Assembly: GCA_947492375.1 (NCBI GenBank) | Contig: CANLMI010000004.1 | Location: 186,001-250,000 of the forward strand | DNA: 64,000 nt | Direction: 5' to 3' | From: an uncultured Kordiimonas sp. | GTDB taxonomy: Bacteria; Pseudomonadota; Alphaproteobacteria; Sphingomonadales; Kordiimonadaceae | In this document: piece after piece, positions 47,035-56,786 of the stretch | Numbering within the stretch: position 1 is the stretch's first letter | Layout of the letters: each line of letters opens with the position of its first letter | Translations under genes and position numbers: made by a program | The notes under the pieces: model-generated | What the model was told of the DNA's origin: nothing | The model's input: only the letters and a program-made list of their open reading frames with translations | Databases searched by the model: none

Positions 47035-48426
47035 TTATACAGGGCTTTTATATTGAATTTTCTCTGCTCTTACAAGCCATATGAACCTGATGGATAGCAG
47101 TATCCATGATACGAATACCCCTATCAATGTGCCTTCCATTAGCCCTAAAAAGCCCCGGTCAAAATAAAATGTTAAGACATATGAGGCGGGTAACATTACC
47201 CCGACAAAGGAAATAGTTTGAAGGCTTGTTGGCCACCAGGTTTCTTTCAAACCTCGAAGCATTCCGGCTGATACCATTTGTGCGCCGTCGAAGATCATGC
47301 CGATGGTAAACACCAGGGTTGCAGGTATTATAAGCTCAATGATGTTGAGGTCTGCCGTGAAGATTTTCATAAGTGCGTGTGGTGATACTAAGATAACTAT
47401 AGCCAGACTTATACAAACTATCATGGTCAGAATTAAGCCAGATAAACCGGCAAGTATAGTATCGATACGGTCTTTTCTTGAAAAGGCAATGCCCACCCGA
47501 ACACTTGTTGCTACACCGATTCCAACAGAAATCATAATTGGCAACCCCAAGGCTTGGTACATAACACCGTGGGCTGCTAAAGGTACTGTTCCGAGCCAAC
47601 CAGCAAATACAGCTATAGCCGAGAAAGCAATGACTTCAGCGGCTAAAGAAACTGCTGATGCATATCCGATATGTCTCTGGTCTTTCCAATCCCGCCAGCG
47701 GCTTTGAACGGGCTTTCGGACGCCAAATTTCTGTATGCTCGGTGCAAACCAGATGAAAGCTATAGCTGTTATTGCAAGAAACAGGCGAACGCCGGTTGAT
47801 GCCCAGGCAGAACCAGCGGCCCCAAGTTCGGGCACGTCAGCATATCCGTAAATGAGGGTATAATTTAGTCCGACATTCACAATATTCGCTGCAAACATTA
47901 AGTAAAAGCCAATTTCAGCGCGTTTAATGCCTTCCAGAAACATGGAACAGTTTACAAATAGCAGATTTGCAGGCAGGCCAATTGCTAAAATTTGTATCAG
48001 TTTACCTGCTTCACGTGCTTGGTCCTCATTCTGGCCGAAGGCGCTTAACCAAAACTCCGCTGGCCATGAGACGACGACAACGCCCAGCCCTACCAATAGG
48101 GTAAATGGTAATGTACGCCGCCACACTTGACCACATTCTTCAAGGTTTTCTTCACCAAAGGCACTTGCGGTCATAATCAGGATGCCCATCATCAAACCTA
48201 TGCCGACGACAAGGGCAAACATAACCACTGACTGGTTCGCCAGGTTCAGCCAGGCTAAATGATCGGTTGCGTAATGACCAACCATTGCTGTGTCTACAAC
48301 CCCAAGACCTAAAACGCCAACACGCGTTAAAACAACCGGAAGCGCTAGGCGACCGAGTTCACTAAGATGGCGTTTTAATCGCTCCTTCAACCATGAATTG
48401 GCGAACGAAGGGCTATCCTTCAACAT
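47035..48426 (-). CDS. MATE family efflux transporter
   Basis: A 463-residue multidrug and toxic compound extrusion protein with about 12 hydrophobic helices. The N-terminal LALPVVLTRVGVLGLGVVDTAMVGH and the GVMYQALGLPIMISVGIGVATSVRVG segment are typical. It exports organic cations in exchange for sodium or protons; substrate unknown. The frame opens at 48570, but the ATG at 48426 starts the conserved part. Confidence 0.9.
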   Translation of the reverse strand: MLKDSPSFANSWLKERLKRHLSELGRLALPVVLTRVGVLGLGVVDTAMVGHYATDHLAWLNLANQSVVMFALVVGIGLMMGILIMTASAFGEENLEECGQVWRRTLPFTLLVGLGVVVVSWPAEFWLSAFGQNEDQAREAGKLIQILAIGLPANLLFVNCSMFLEGIKRAEIGFYLMFAANIVNVGLNYTLIYGYADVPELGAAGSAWASTGVRLFLAITAIAFIWFAPSIQKFGVRKPVQSRWRDWKDQRHIGYASAVSLAAEVIAFSAIAVFAGWLGTVPLAAHGVMYQALGLPIMISVGIGVATSVRVGIAFSRKDRIDTILAGLSGLILTMIVCISLAIVILVSPHALMKIFTADLNIIELIIPATLVFTIGMIFDGAQMVSAGMLRGLKETWWPTSLQTISFVGVMLPASYVLTFYFDRGFLGLMEGTLIGVFVSWILLSIRFIWLVRAEKIQYKSPV

Positions 48427-48703
48427 AATTGGCTCTTGGGTTTCTAGGTACTGGAAAGAGAAATTCTTCAGGATAGTTGCTAAAGCGCATATTCCAGTTT
48501 GGCAAGCAATTGCTAGCAGAAAGGCCAGTGTTTTACTAAAAAGTCTTGAGTGCTGTGTGCAAATTATCACGTTGCCTTTGGTGTAATTAGGTAAGATATA
48601 GAAGTGTATTTATCAGGTAATCTTGTCTGATTGCTAGACCTAGACAACTTGACTGTGACAGCTTAGCTTGATCGCGAAGCGCAAATGAAAAATCGAGGAT
48701 CTC

Positions 48704-49990
48704 ATGAAAATTATAGATAAGCTATTTATGGTTACCGCATTAGTTTGTGCGTCAACAGCTCATATTCATGCTGCGGATACGTATCTAACTGCGGATGCTA
48801 TGGTGGATATTACAACTGGTAATATTATAGAAAACCCGGCGCTTGTGATCAGTAATGGAAAAATTATCCAAATTGGCCAGCAGGGACGTGTGCCAAAACC
48901 AAACGGAGCAGAAGAAATAACGTTGGCAGGTCAAACGATTATGCCTGGATTGATGGATATGCATGTGCATTTATCTGGTGACGCTACGACCCCGTTTTTT
49001 GTTGAAATGGGGTATTCTATCCCCCGGCAGACCGTAGTTGCAGTTAAGAATGCTCGGAAGACTTTGATGGCAGGTTACACAACTGTTCGTAATGTTGGCG
49101 CTGCTGGTTATAGCGTTATCGGTGTACGTGATGGCATTAATGACGGCGATGTTGTTGGACCGCGTATTTTTGCGACCGGACCTGCGCTTGGTATTACGGG
49201 TGGACACTGTGACAATAATTTTCTGGCTCCGGAGTTGAAAGCAAAATCCGAGGGTATTGCTGACGGCGTTGACGCTGTACGTGCAAAAGTGCGGGAAAAT
49301 ATAAAATATGGTGCCAATGCAATTAAGTTGTGTGCAACAGGGGGGGTATTCTCAAAAGGAACCAAAGTGGGTATTCAACAATACACAGTGGAAGAAATAA
49401 AGTCTGCTGTCGATGAAGCTCATCGTCGTGGATTGACGGTTGCGGCTCATGCTCATGGTACAGAAGGTATCAAGGCTGCCATAATTGGCGGTGTAGATTC
49501 AGTTGAACATGCCAGTTTTCTTGATGCGGAGGCGATAAGCCTTGCAAAAGAATATGGTACGTACCTTTCAATGGATATTTATAATACAGAATACACTTTG
49601 ACATATGGCGAAAAAAACGGAGTTCCTGAGGAAAATCTGAATAAGGAACGACAGGTTTCCAAACGTCAACGTGATAGTTTTACAATGGCGGTTAAGGCTG
49701 GCGTTAAGATGGTGTTTGGCAGTGATGCAGCTATATATCCGCATGGTGATAACGCTAAGCAATTATCGCGGATGGTACGGTATGGTATGACACCACTTCA
49801 GGTTTTACAGGCAGCAACGATTAATTCTGCAACGTTACTTGGCCGTGAGAGTGATCTTGGTCTTTTAGAACAGGGGTATTGGGCTGATATTGTTGCGGTA
49901 CGAGGTAATCCGCTTGAAGATGTCAGTGTTTTGGAAAATGTTACCTTTGTTATGAAAGAAGGTAAATCATACAAAAATCTCAATCAGTAA
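48704..49990 (+). CDS. Exported amidohydrolase family protein
   Basis: A 428-residue metal-dependent hydrolase with a signal peptide (1-23, cleavage near IHAAD) and the imidazolonepropionase/prolidase-like amidohydrolase fold. Metal ligands appear in MDMHVHLSG, in AIKLCATGG (carboxylated lysine), in HAHGTEG, EHASF and GSDAAIYPHG. Such enzymes from other bacteria hydrolyse Xaa-Pro or other dipeptides. GAGGA four bases before the ATG fixes the start. A second exported peptidase follows after 27 bases. Confidence 0.88.
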   Translation: MKIIDKLFMVTALVCASTAHIHAADTYLTADAMVDITTGNIIENPALVISNGKIIQIGQQGRVPKPNGAEEITLAGQTIMPGLMDMHVHLSGDATTPFFVEMGYSIPRQTVVAVKNARKTLMAGYTTVRNVGAAGYSVIGVRDGINDGDVVGPRIFATGPALGITGGHCDNNFLAPELKAKSEGIADGVDAVRAKVRENIKYGANAIKLCATGGVFSKGTKVGIQQYTVEEIKSAVDEAHRRGLTVAAHAHGTEGIKAAIIGGVDSVEHASFLDAEAISLAKEYGTYLSMDIYNTEYTLTYGEKNGVPEENLNKERQVSKRQRDSFTMAVKAGVKMVFGSDAAIYPHGDNAKQLSRMVRYGMTPLQVLQAATINSATLLGRESDLGLLEQGYWADIVAVRGNPLEDVSVLENVTFVMKEGKSYKNLNQ

Positions 49991-50017
49991 ACTTTAGGTC
50001 GCTAGAAGGCGGATTTC

Positions 50018-51304
50018 ATGACAATCAGTAAGCGGAACTTTATTAAATTGGCTGGTGCTGCGGGAACTTCACTTGCAGTTTCCTCTTTCTCTTCACACGC
50101 CGTAAATTCTCAACAAAGAACGATCCAAAATATAACGGGTGATGTTTCCCCAATAACGGTCAATGAACGAATAAAGCGGATAAAAAAGGCGCAGGAATTG
50201 ATGGCGAACAATGATATTGATGCCATTATTCTTGAGCCCGGTTCTGCGATGCTCTATTTCACGGGCATTCGTTGGCGGCGAAGCGAACGTTTGACAGCGA
50301 TTGTTATTCCGCGCGAGGGCGATATTGCTGTAGTTACGCCGTTTTTCGAAGAACCAAGTGTTCGTGAAAGTATGACTTTTGGCGATGACGTAAGGCCTTG
50401 GCATGAACATGAAAGCCCTTTCAAGCGAGTGGTTGATATTCTAAGAGACCGAGGCATTAAGAGCGGTAAAATTGGTCTTGAAGATACGGTTCGATATTTT
50501 GTTGTTGAAGGCTTGAAAAAAGCGTCACCAGATTATGAAATAGTATCCGCTTTACTGGTGACACTTGGCTGTAGAATGTTCAAATCTGAGCATGAAATCG
50601 CCTTGATGAGAAAAGCCAACGAGATAACGTTGAAAGCATATGACCAAGTATATAATCAACTAGAAAGAGGTATGACCCCGGCGGATGTACGCTCTTTGAT
50701 GGGAGCAACTCAGCGAGCACTTGGCGGTGAAAATGTATGGGCTTTGATTTTAATGGGCGAAGCGAGCGCGTATCCGCACGGTACGAACCAACCTCAAATT
50801 ATTGAAGATGGGCAAATCGTGTTAATGGATTGTGGCTGCTCCGTTTATGGTTACCAGTCTGATATTTCGCGTACATTTGTTTTTGGTGAACCAAATAATC
50901 GTCAAAAGGAAGTTTGGAATACGGTTAAAAGGGGACAGGAGATTGCTTTTGAAGCTGCACAGGTGGGCACGCCTGCTGGTGTAGTAGACGATGCTGTTCG
51001 CCGCTATTATGAAACTTTGGGATATGGCCCTGGCTATAAAACCCCGGGCCTTAGCCACCGGACGGGCCATGGTATCGGGATGGATGGCCATGAGAGTGTT
51101 AATTTTGTCCACGGTGAAGAAACTGAGCTTGCACCGGGAATGTGTTTTTCCAATGAACCAGGACTTTATATCTTTGGTGAATTTGGCGTGCGGCTTGAGG
51201 ATTGTATTTACATGACGGCAAAAGGGCCAGCCTGGTTTACTGTGCCGCCTGCCAGCCTTGATGACCCAATTGGACATCTTGGCCCGGTCAAGAGCCTTGC
51301 ATAA
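50018..51304 (+). CDS. Exported M24 family Xaa-Pro peptidase with Tat-like signal
   Basis: A 428-residue M24 metallopeptidase. The N-terminus SKRNFIKLAGAAGTSLAV resembles a twin-arginine signal with Lys-Arg instead of Arg-Arg. The catalytic domain has LMDCGCSVYGYQSDISRT (two Asp), HRTGHGIGMDGHES (His), SNEPGLY (Glu) and GVRLEDC (Glu). It should cleave an N-terminal residue preceding proline outside the cytoplasm. It is 27 bases after the amidohydrolase gene, so the two probably act on the same peptides. Confidence 0.9.
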   Translation: MTISKRNFIKLAGAAGTSLAVSSFSSHAVNSQQRTIQNITGDVSPITVNERIKRIKKAQELMANNDIDAIILEPGSAMLYFTGIRWRRSERLTAIVIPREGDIAVVTPFFEEPSVRESMTFGDDVRPWHEHESPFKRVVDILRDRGIKSGKIGLEDTVRYFVVEGLKKASPDYEIVSALLVTLGCRMFKSEHEIALMRKANEITLKAYDQVYNQLERGMTPADVRSLMGATQRALGGENVWALILMGEASAYPHGTNQPQIIEDGQIVLMDCGCSVYGYQSDISRTFVFGEPNNRQKEVWNTVKRGQEIAFEAAQVGTPAGVVDDAVRRYYETLGYGPGYKTPGLSHRTGHGIGMDGHESVNFVHGEETELAPGMCFSNEPGLYIFGEFGVRLEDCIYMTAKGPAWFTVPPASLDDPIGHLGPVKSLA

Positions 51305-51399
51305 AGTAGAAAAAATACACAATCCGTAAATTTTCCTAGAAAAAATTTGTTAATCTAGTAGATTAATATCACAAACGCGTGATTCGTACGCTCATAACA

Positions 51400-51435
51400 G
51401 GACGTGTCTCTGATGGGGGAGACATGTCCTTTTTA
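51400..51435 (+). terminator. Intrinsic terminator after the M24 peptidase gene
   Basis: An 11-bp stem GGACGTGTCTC / GAGACATGTCC (one G-U pair) with an eight-base loop, followed by TTTTT at 51430. It lies 96 bases past the peptidase stop and clearly separates it from the polysaccharide flippase gene. Confidence 0.85.
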
Positions 51436-51549
51436 TTATCTCGTAGATTTTATAATACTGATGTAAAAACGTAAAAGACTAACGTTGGGGTAATCAGAAT
51501 ATAAGTCTTCTCTGGCGGCATAAATTACTATTGGGTTAGGGTAAAAGTT

Positions 51550-52998
51550 ATTATTGCAAAACCAAGAGTTTCAGTTTCTGTATCTCGCCTCATTATCGGT
51601 CGGGCATTCCAGTCTGCTGTACAATTGGCTAGTGCGATAGTTGTGGCCCGGTTGCTAAGCCCTGATCAAATTGGACTGTTTGCTGTTTCATTTGCCGTTC
51701 TACTTATGATGTATGGCTTTCGGGGTTTAGGTGTTGGTGCCTATATGATCCAGGTCCATGATCTCGATTTATCAACTATCAAGTCAGCTTTTTCTCTTGT
51801 GGCATTTATGGGCCTGCTTTTGGTATCTGTTGTAAATGTGGCCGCATTTTTTATAGCGCAAATCTATGGCTCTTCGGAGATGGAGGGCATACTCAGGGTA
51901 TTATCGCTTAACTTTCTCATTTTCCCCTTCACAATAATGGTCCAGTCAAAAGCATCACGTACTCATGATTTTGGATGGTTAGCACTGTCTGAATTACTTG
52001 CCGCGGTTGCTTCATCCGCAGTTTCGATTTGCTTTGCTATATTTGGGTATGGTGCGATTTCACTTGCCTTTGGCGCTATAACATTCAGTGCCGTGTCTAC
52101 GATAGTTTGCGGTGTGCGATATTTTAAACCGGCTGAATATGGTATCGCGTTTGATAAAGCTGGAACATTAGTAGCATTTGGGGGCTGGGTAACAGGCTCT
52201 AATGTTATTTACCAATTTAATACAGCTATCGTTGATCTGGTAATCGGGAAAGTACAAGGGCTGTCTGTAGCTGGATTATATGACCGTGCAGCAACGGTAA
52301 ATCGGTTGGTGTGGGAGCAAATATACCCAGCGCTTGGTCAAGTGCTGTTTTCCAGTTTTGCGAACGAAAAGCGCGACGGTCACGATTTAACGGCTGCCTA
52401 TTTTTACCGATTACGCTGTGTTCTTGATTTGCTTTGGCCGCTGTTGATTTGGTTGGTGGTGTTTGGCGATTATGCTGTCTTATTTCTTTTCGGTGATCAA
52501 TGGCATGACGCAGGGGTAATTGCGCGCATTTTGGCCTTTTCGGCACTCTTTTCTGTACCATTCACTATTGCGAAAGAGCTGAGTGTTGCAATGGGTGAGG
52601 CCAAGGTTTTTTTTAAGCTGGATCTATGGATTTTCTGTTGCAGGATTGTAGTGGTCGCTATTGCTGCACACTACAGTATCAATATGGTTGCCATAGCGCT
52701 GATTTTACCTGCATTTCTTTATATGATTTTTAGTCAATATACGCTCGGTAATGTTATTGATCTATCATACCGAGAGCTTTTTAAATTAGTGTTCAAGTCT
52801 TCGGTATCCGCACTTTTGTTGGCTATGGCTTTGATATTGATCAGGTTTGGGATAACGGAAACAGAGATTGGCCAGTTTGGGGGCTTTATGATGGCCTGTA
52901 TTTTGGGTGCGACTGCAATGATATTGATTTTATTAGTTGGTCGGTCACCTTTGAAAGCACTGGTATTACAGAGGTTAAGACCATTAATCGTTAGATAA
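51550..52998 (+). CDS. Polysaccharide/oligosaccharide flippase family protein
   Basis: A membrane protein of the MOP superfamily (Wzx-like), with about 12-14 hydrophobic helices, thought to move lipid-linked sugars across the inner membrane. VVARLLSPDQIGLFAVSFAV and the VIYQFNTAIVDLVIGKVQG stretch are typical. The only standard start in frame is a TTG at 51625, but conserved-looking sequence (RAFQSAVQLASA) begins upstream of it. The frame is open from 51505; I give an ATT at 51550 as a candidate start because AGGG lies eight bases before it. Its 3' end overlaps the convergent receiver gene by eight bases. Confidence 0.75.
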   Translation: MIAKPRVSVSVSRLIIGRAFQSAVQLASAIVVARLLSPDQIGLFAVSFAVLLMMYGFRGLGVGAYMIQVHDLDLSTIKSAFSLVAFMGLLLVSVVNVAAFFIAQIYGSSEMEGILRVLSLNFLIFPFTIMVQSKASRTHDFGWLALSELLAAVASSAVSICFAIFGYGAISLAFGAITFSAVSTIVCGVRYFKPAEYGIAFDKAGTLVAFGGWVTGSNVIYQFNTAIVDLVIGKVQGLSVAGLYDRAATVNRLVWEQIYPALGQVLFSSFANEKRDGHDLTAAYFYRLRCVLDLLWPLLIWLVVFGDYAVLFLFGDQWHDAGVIARILAFSALFSVPFTIAKELSVAMGEAKVFFKLDLWIFCCRIVVVAIAAHYSINMVAIALILPAFLYMIFSQYTLGNVIDLSYRELFKLVFKSSVSALLLAMALILIRFGITETEIGQFGGFMMACILGATAMILILLVGRSPLKALVLQRLRPLIVR

Positions 52999-53503
52999 GT
53001 GTTTGCCGTATAATATCAACAGGGATTTCTCCTCGGCGTTGATGGCGGCGGCATGGGCCTTTGTATTCTTCGGTATCGATGAAAGGTTTTGTGACGCGTC
53101 TGGCTGTGTCTACTTTATTTGCAAGATAAAGAGGGTCATCTTTAATCACGCTAAGCATATTAATACCAGCATCACGAACGGTGATTGCTAATTTTTCTGA
53201 TGGCAGGGAAGCTGCGAGTATGATCGGGGCGCGGGCCATAGGAGAATTGGTCAGGCGTATAAATTTTCCAAAGTCAATACCACCTAAATCAGGAAATTCT
53301 TTGTGAAGAACGAACATATTAAATCGTAATTTATGCATTTCCTGCATAGCGTCTTTATGATTTTCAACAATTTTGATGTTGGAGGCATTTCCATTTTGAA
53401 GAATGGCAATCAATTTTTCACTGAATACACATTTTTTAAGACCTAAAAGCACTCTCAGGCCTTTGTATTTATCAGTTTTTTGTACCGAGTGTATCAGTTC
53501 CAT
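52991..53503 (-). CDS. Degenerate CheY-like receiver domain protein
   Basis: A 170-residue protein with a receiver-like fold: alternating segments LRVLLGLKK, NIKIVENHKD, FNMFVLHKEFPDLGG, APIILAAS and a C-terminal tail KGPCRRHQRRGEIPVD of a type seen in alphaproteobacterial response regulators. The phospho-accepting Asp is missing, its position reading V-L-H, and the N-terminal acidic pair is absent. It may signal without phosphorylation. The last codons overlap the flippase gene's end. Confidence 0.55.
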   Translation of the reverse strand: MELIHSVQKTDKYKGLRVLLGLKKCVFSEKLIAILQNGNASNIKIVENHKDAMQEMHKLRFNMFVLHKEFPDLGGIDFGKFIRLTNSPMARAPIILAASLPSEKLAITVRDAGINMLSVIKDDPLYLANKVDTARRVTKPFIDTEEYKGPCRRHQRRGEIPVDIIRQTLI

Positions 53504-53562
53504 TTTCGAAATATGAGCTGTACTTTTCTAAAATGCAAATACAATCGCCTAATAAGTGCTTT

Positions 53563-54474
53563 TTATTGTTTATGGTTGCTTTGTTTGGAGATAGAGCTTT
53601 CGCGTTTCACGATATACAGGGATGCTGCGACAATCATGATTGCGCCGATCCATAAATTCCCCGTAGGAAGAAAACCAAACACTAGCCAACCGGCCAGAAC
53701 ATTAAGGGGTAATTTCAGGTGATCGAAAGGCTGGATATATGATGCATCAGCGCGGTTATAAGCTTTGGCAATAAAAAATTGAGCAAGCATTGTCAGGATA
53801 CCAAGAATACCGATCATCAGTATCGCCAGTTCATCATGAATTATGAAGCCACCTTCTCCAAAGGCTAATGCTGTGTTTATTGGTGTTAATAAAAGTAATA
53901 GGTAAATGGTGATACTCTCAGGTGTTTCGCTTTTTGTAAGACGCTTTGTTATTAAGGAGACACCTGCCCATAAAAGCGCAGCAATAATGGGAAGGGTTGC
54001 ATATATTGAAAAAGCGTCTGACCACGGCGCCAGAATGATCATTCCACCACTGAACCCAATAAAAGTTGCAAACCAGCGATGAATGCCAATCTTTTCTTTC
54101 AGAAAAAAGAAAGCACCCATTGTAACAAAAAAGGGTGATGTCATAACAAGCGCTATTGCTTGCCAAATAGGTACGGAAGCGAGGCCTGCTATCCACAACT
54201 GTACCCCCACCGCTGCAAGGCATACACGTAAAAGATGAAGCTTTATATTAGTAGTTTTTAGATGACGTAGTCCGTTTTTAATAAGCCAGGGCACGCCGAA
54301 CAATAAGGCGGCTAAATATTGCCAGAAAGCAACGGTTGTGGATGCCAGGCCTAACCGCATGGTCACATATTGGGTTAGTGTGTTTACACCTGCGAAACAA
54401 ATTCCCGCCAGCACCATTAAAGATGCGGCTTCAACACTATTTGTATTTGATGAAGTCAATTCGTTTTGCGACAA
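53563..54474 (-). CDS. EamA/DMT family transporter
   Basis: A 303-residue drug/metabolite transporter with ten hydrophobic helices in two EamA repeats (about 18-145 and 160-290). Small positive loops and the repeat pattern are clear; substrate unknown. The start is a TTG with AGGA seven bases upstream. It sits 60 bases past the receiver gene start and is on the same strand. Confidence 0.85.
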   Translation of the reverse strand: MSQNELTSSNTNSVEAASLMVLAGICFAGVNTLTQYVTMRLGLASTTVAFWQYLAALLFGVPWLIKNGLRHLKTTNIKLHLLRVCLAAVGVQLWIAGLASVPIWQAIALVMTSPFFVTMGAFFFLKEKIGIHRWFATFIGFSGGMIILAPWSDAFSIYATLPIIAALLWAGVSLITKRLTKSETPESITIYLLLLLTPINTALAFGEGGFIIHDELAILMIGILGILTMLAQFFIAKAYNRADASYIQPFDHLKLPLNVLAGWLVFGFLPTGNLWIGAIMIVAASLYIVKRESSISKQSNHKQ

Positions 54475-54585
54475 TATCTGTTCCTGTCTAGCTGTTGTGC
54501 GAGGCTAATCTATATGATTGTTGCCGCGATATACAGGATGTAAGTGCGAGTATTTATAATGAACTGATTACTTGCCTTCTGTAAA

Positions 54586-55527
54586 TTACTCTTTAGTGAA
54601 TTGCACGACTTTCCTGTCGCGTTCATCAACCGTTAGCGTAAAGATATCAGGTCTGCCATAATGCCCTACTGCGTCAAAATCATATTTGCCTCTTGGGATT
54701 TCATTTAGATCAATCTCGGCCGTTAAGACACACTCTCTACCATAGACTGCTTCCGCTAGTATTTCACCGCGTGGTGCGATGATTGTACTGCCACCCCGGA
54801 TTAGGGGGCCTCCAGATGCTACCATTGGGCCACTATTATAATCCGCAGGCAAATCATCTACTGTCATATACTGGCATGCGGATAAAACAAAACAACGGCC
54901 TTCACATGAAATGTGACGCATGGTTGATTGCCATGTGTCTCGGTCGTCAACAGTGGGGGCACAATAAAGCTCGATACCTTTTGCATACATTGTTGTACGC
55001 AGAAGAGGCATATAGTTTTCCCAGCAGATAACGCCGCCAACGTTACCTTCTGGTGTTGATAAGACAGGTAATGTGGAGCCATCACCTTGCCCCCATGTCA
55101 GGCGCTCTAATGCTGTGGGCATAAGTTTTCTATGTTTGCTGAGGAAGTTACCGTCTTTATCGAAGAAAAAGACAGAGCAGTATAAGGTTCCGCCATCACG
55201 TTCTATAACACCGAGAACAATCTGTGATCCGATTTGCTTTACTATTTTTGACAGGCGTTCCATTTCCGTACTGCCAATTTCAATGGCACTGTCGTAATAT
55301 CGTTTGAATTCATCCCTGCCTTCTTCAGTGCGATAGCCAAAACGTGTTCCGAAATCACTGTCTTTTGGATAGGCAGACAAAAAGGCCTCCGGAAACACGG
55401 TTAACTTAGAGCCTTGCTGTTTTGCATCCGATGCAAGATCAGCAAACTTCTCAATAGACCGGTTTAGGTCAAAGATAACAGGTGCTGCTTGAACAACAGC
55501 GGCTGTAAAAGGCTGATTTTTAGGCAT
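54586..55527 (-). CDS. Nitrilase family carbon-nitrogen hydrolase
   Basis: A 313-residue enzyme of the nitrilase branch of the carbon-nitrogen hydrolases, converting nitriles to carboxylic acids and ammonia. The catalytic triad is visible: E47 in VFPEAFLSAYP, K134 in KHRKLMPT and C168 in GGVICWENYMPL. The LMPTALERLTWGQGDG segment is typical of true nitrilases rather than amidases. GGAG seven bases before the ATG supports the start. It is divergent from a zinc alcohol dehydrogenase gene. Confidence 0.92.
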   Translation of the reverse strand: MPKNQPFTAAVVQAAPVIFDLNRSIEKFADLASDAKQQGSKLTVFPEAFLSAYPKDSDFGTRFGYRTEEGRDEFKRYYDSAIEIGSTEMERLSKIVKQIGSQIVLGVIERDGGTLYCSVFFFDKDGNFLSKHRKLMPTALERLTWGQGDGSTLPVLSTPEGNVGGVICWENYMPLLRTTMYAKGIELYCAPTVDDRDTWQSTMRHISCEGRCFVLSACQYMTVDDLPADYNSGPMVASGGPLIRGGSTIIAPRGEILAEAVYGRECVLTAEIDLNEIPRGKYDFDAVGHYGRPDIFTLTVDERDRKVVQFTKE

Positions 55528-55669
55528 GGCATCGCTCCGGCAATTAAGAATTTAATGTGTGATGTAAGAGGCTTGCGGTCCAGAAGTCAATTGGCGAATT
55601 CGTGATATGACAAACGACCGATAATTAGGAAAATTGATATCTATAAGAACCTTTCAAAGGAGACATTTT

Positions 55670-56710
55670 GTGCGGGCAGCAATTTACCATGAATTTGGCG
55701 GATCTATTACGGTGGAGGCAATCGATGACCCTTTACCGACACAGGGTGGGGTAGTTATTAGAACGCTAGCAAATGGTATCTGCCGAAGTGATTGGCATGG
55801 GTGGATGGGGCATGATCCTTCGATCATTTTACCTAATGTACCCGGGCATGAATGTTGCGGTGAAATTGTTGCAGTTGGGGCTGATGTGGAAAGGTGGTCG
55901 GTCGGTGAAAAAGTGATTGTACCGTTTTCCGGTGGATGCGGCATATGCCCAAGTTGTCAGGCTGATAATCAGCATATTTGCGATAATGATTTTCAGCCAG
56001 GATTTACGGCTTATGGTGCTTTTGCGGAATATTGCGCGATAGATTATGCAGATGTTAATTTGGTAAAGTTACCTGAAACAATCTCTCCTGTGACCGCAGC
56101 GAGTTTAGGGTGCCGTTTTATGACAAGTTTTCGGGCAGTTAGCGCCCGTGCAAACGTGCGGCCCGGTGAATGGATTGCAGTTCACGGTGCTGGTGGTATT
56201 GGGCTTTCGGTTATTATGATTGCAAAAGCGTTAGGGGCAAAAATTATTGCTGTTGATGTTAAACCATCAGCGCTTGATAAAGCGAAAGCGATTGGTGCTG
56301 ATATGTGCCTGAATGCAAATCAAACAGAAAACCTCGTTGATGCGATTGTCGATATAACGAAAGGTGGTGCACAGGTGTCTTTCGATGCTCTGGGTTCACC
56401 GCAAACAGCTTATAACTCGATTGCCTGTTTAGCTAAGCGTGGACGTCATATTCAGGTTGGGCTTGCGGTTGATCATTATAAAGATATGGCTGTACCGATG
56501 AATTTGGTTATTGGCCGTGAACTCGACATTATGGGTAGTCATGGTATGCAGGGGCACAAGTATCCAGATATGCTAGAAATGATCGTAAGTGGCCAGCTAA
56601 AGCCGCAAATGCTGGTTGGTGAAACAGTGACACTTGATCAATCAACTTCGATATTGATGGCAATGGATAATAATCCGCCTGATGGGGTTGTTGTTATTGA
56701 TAGCTTTTAA
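55670..56710 (+). CDS. Zinc-dependent alcohol dehydrogenase
   Basis: A 346-residue medium-chain dehydrogenase with both zinc sites: catalytic ligands in ICRSDWHGW and GHECCGE, structural cysteines in CGICPSCQADNQHIC. The nucleotide-binding loop is VHGAGGIGLSVIMIAKALG. Oxidises an alcohol to an aldehyde with NAD(P); substrate unknown. The start is a GTG with AAAGGAG seven bases upstream, well inside a frame that opens at 55634. Divergent from nitrilase, sharing its promoter region. Confidence 0.92.
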   Translation: MRAAIYHEFGGSITVEAIDDPLPTQGGVVIRTLANGICRSDWHGWMGHDPSIILPNVPGHECCGEIVAVGADVERWSVGEKVIVPFSGGCGICPSCQADNQHICDNDFQPGFTAYGAFAEYCAIDYADVNLVKLPETISPVTAASLGCRFMTSFRAVSARANVRPGEWIAVHGAGGIGLSVIMIAKALGAKIIAVDVKPSALDKAKAIGADMCLNANQTENLVDAIVDITKGGAQVSFDALGSPQTAYNSIACLAKRGRHIQVGLAVDHYKDMAVPMNLVIGRELDIMGSHGMQGHKYPDMLEMIVSGQLKPQMLVGETVTLDQSTSILMAMDNNPPDGVVVIDSF

Positions 56711-56786
56711 TCTGCTCTCAGGTGCTTATATCTTTTATATAAGTTTATAAAATATATTCATAAGTGCGCAGAGAGGATACAATATA

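Noticed and set aside
50822-51322. 166-codon antisense frame in the M24 peptidase gene
   Set aside because: Shadow frame of a gene with clear metal ligands; no independent support.
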